Below the pieces are notes generated by a model that searched no databases, was not told where the DNA came from, and worked only from the letters and a program-made list of their open reading frames with translations. Positions 4,928 to 5,741 of a stretch of 5,741 bases of DNA are shown piece by piece (positions within the stretch are counted from its first letter, which is position 1; the number at the start of each line of letters is the position of its first letter). Origin of the DNA: an uncultured Clostridia bacterium (lineage in GTDB: Bacteria > Bacillota > Clostridia > Christensenellales > UBA1242); the NCBI GenBank assembly GCA_944372715.1, contig CALVZZ010000029.1, positions 1 to 5,741 of the forward strand, read 5' to 3'. Made by a program: the position numbers and the translations under genes.

Positions 4928-5741
4928 TTATATTTCTTCATTTTTGGTAATTGTATAAGTATAATTATAACCGTCACCTGTTGCTTTATCAAAGGAGAAA
5001 GCTTCACTTAAATCTATTTGCAATTCTCTACTTTCAATAATCTCTAGGCTTCCATTTGAACAATCAATGTTGTAACTTCCTGCTTCACTAACCGTTATAA
5101 TTGTCCCATTAGAAATTAAATTATAATCTGTAATATCAGTATCAAACATAATGTATGATAATGATGATGTCTCGTCTTGTCCTACACCTGCAACCTTTAC
5201 AAATGAATATTCATTATTGTTTGTTTTACTTTGTAATAAAATATAATCCCCTGCACTTACATTGCCTGTATTTTGAAATTCATCTGTTGTAGTTAAAATA
5301 TATGTATTTTGATACAAATTATCAAGGAAAATTTTCCCTAAATCTATTGTCGTTCCTGCAGCTTCAACATATGCCATTGAATTAGTATTATTAATAGAAA
5401 TAATATAACTACCCGAACTAACTGATATTATTGTCCCATTAGAAATTAAATTATAATCACTTACATCAAATTCAAACATAATGTAACTTGGTGAAGAATC
5501 TGAAGAATCTTCATTTTGACCAACACTTGTAACCTTTACAAAAGTGTATGTATTCGTGTTTGTTTTATTTTGTAAAAGTATGTAATCTCCACTCTGTACA
5601 TTCTCTCTCCCTTCAAAATCACTTGTTGGTGTTAAAATATAGGTCTCATCATAACCATTACCGTTTGGACCAAAATCAAATATTTCAGCTAAATTTATTT
5701 GTTTGTTTGTTGGATTCACATTCACAAACACACTTTCAGTT
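4928..5741 (-). CDS. C-terminal part of a tandem-repeat, beta-rich, probably secreted protein (N-terminus beyond window)
   Basis: The frame is open from the right edge to a TAA at 4930-4928. A GTG at 5731 could be read as a start, but it has no good ribosome site. The residues on both sides of it (T-E-S-V-F-V-N-V-N) already match the tail of a preceding repeat, so the gene continues past the edge. The visible part is built of repeats starting at IxLxxxF: 5698-5348 (117 residues), 5347-5018 (110 residues) and a shortened third copy, 5017-4931 (29 residues). Each full copy has YILT, GDYILLQxKTN, Y-x-FVKV-x-x-VGQ, SYIMF and DYNLISNGTI. Composition is rich in T, S, N, Y, I and V, with one Cys, suggesting beta-sandwich surface modules. 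There is no LPXTG or C-terminal membrane anchor. I do not recognise the domain family. It lies directly upstream of cls. Confidence 0.8.
   Translation of the reverse strand, partial: TESVFVNVNPTNKQINLAEIFDFGPNGNGYDETYILTPTSDFEGRENVQSGDYILLQNKTNTNTYTFVKVTSVGQNEDSSDSSPSYIMFEFDVSDYNLISNGTIISVSSGSYIISINNTNSMAYVEAAGTTIDLGKIFLDNLYQNTYILTTTDEFQNTGNVSAGDYILLQSKTNNNEYSFVKVAGVGQDETSSLSYIMFDTDITDYNLISNGTIITVSEAGSYNIDCSNGSLEIIESRELQIDLSEAFSFDKATGDGYNYTYTITKNEEI
5100..5128. repeat. 29-bp perfect direct repeat, copy in unit 2
   Basis: Identical base for base to 5430-5458, exactly 330 bases (110 codons) away. On the minus strand it encodes DYNLISNGTI in both copies. Synonymous positions are also identical here, unlike the rest of the repeat units. 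Confidence 0.9.
5430..5458. repeat. 29-bp perfect direct repeat, copy in unit 1
   Basis: Partner of 5100-5128. The flanking bases differ on both sides (5429 versus 5099, and 5459 versus 5129), so the identical tract is exactly 29 bases. Confidence 0.9.

Larger units (their letters stand above)
4931..5698 (-). repeat. Tandem protein-coding repeats of ~110-117 residues (two full, one truncated)
   Basis: Unit borders, set by the conserved IxLxxxF start, are 5698-5348, 5347-5018 and 5017-4931. Units 1 and 2 align almost throughout; length differences fall in loops such as the DSSDSSP insertion of unit 1. Unit 3 keeps only the first two strands (IDLSEAF and YNYTYTITK) and then stops. Sequence right of 5698 looks like the end of a further unit, so the array extends beyond the window. 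Confidence 0.85.

Noticed and set aside
5729..5731. GTG as the start codon of the right-hand repeat protein
   Set aside because: It has no well-spaced ribosome site, the frame stays open to the window edge, and residues on both sides match the end of a preceding repeat unit.
4931..5741. CRISPR or non-coding tandem array
   Set aside because: The repeats are long, diverged and in one open frame, with 330-351 bp periods; they are protein modules, not CRISPR repeats with spacers.

Overview
The window is very AT-rich and looks like a Gram-positive-type (Bacillota / clostridial-like, probably uncultured) chromosome. The pointers are purine-rich Shine-Dalgarno sites, sigma-A-type promoters with 17-18 base spacers, a PLDc_N-type cardiolipin synthase, a DUF2207-family membrane protein and large secreted beta-rich proteins. 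TGG is used for Trp, all readable stops are TAA or TAG, and there is no sign of recoding. The taxonomic placement is inference only. No rRNA, tRNA, insertion sequence, CRISPR array or phage gene is visible.

Layout, left to right. (1) Positions 1-965, minus strand: the N-terminal 321 codons of a membrane-anchored, surface-exposed parallel beta-helix (pectate-lyase-like) protein, cut by the left edge. (2) Positions 966-1163: a divergent control region with one good promoter facing left and a plausible one facing right. (3) Positions 1164-2909, plus strand: a two-gene unit encoding a DUF2207-type membrane protein that lacks the usual extracytoplasmic N-terminal domain, followed by a Nudix hydrolase with a perfect Nudix box. 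(4) Positions 2911-2938: a hairpin with U-tracts on both strands, serving as a shared terminator between convergent genes. (5) Positions 2965-3369, minus strand: a small DUF4116-like protein with two clear 25-residue repeats. It has its own strong promoter (TTGACA-17-CATAAT), and a perfect 12+1+12 palindrome starts at the predicted transcription start. (6) Positions 3482-4915, minus strand: a complete cardiolipin synthase with both HKD motifs. (7) Positions 4928-5741, minus strand: the C-terminal end of a repeat-built, beta-rich, probably secreted protein, cut by the right edge. Its stop lies 12 bases upstream of the cardiolipin synthase start.

The right half therefore reads as a leftward transcription unit: repeat surface protein, then cardiolipin synthase, then possibly read-through into the DUF4116-like gene. 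The shared theme is the cell envelope: two surface proteins, one phospholipid synthase and one integral membrane protein. No recognised multi-gene defence, secretion or biosynthetic system is evident. The parts that resist routine annotation are the headless DUF2207 protein, the tandem ~110-117 residue repeats coupled to cls, and the DUF4116-like gene with its palindromic leader.
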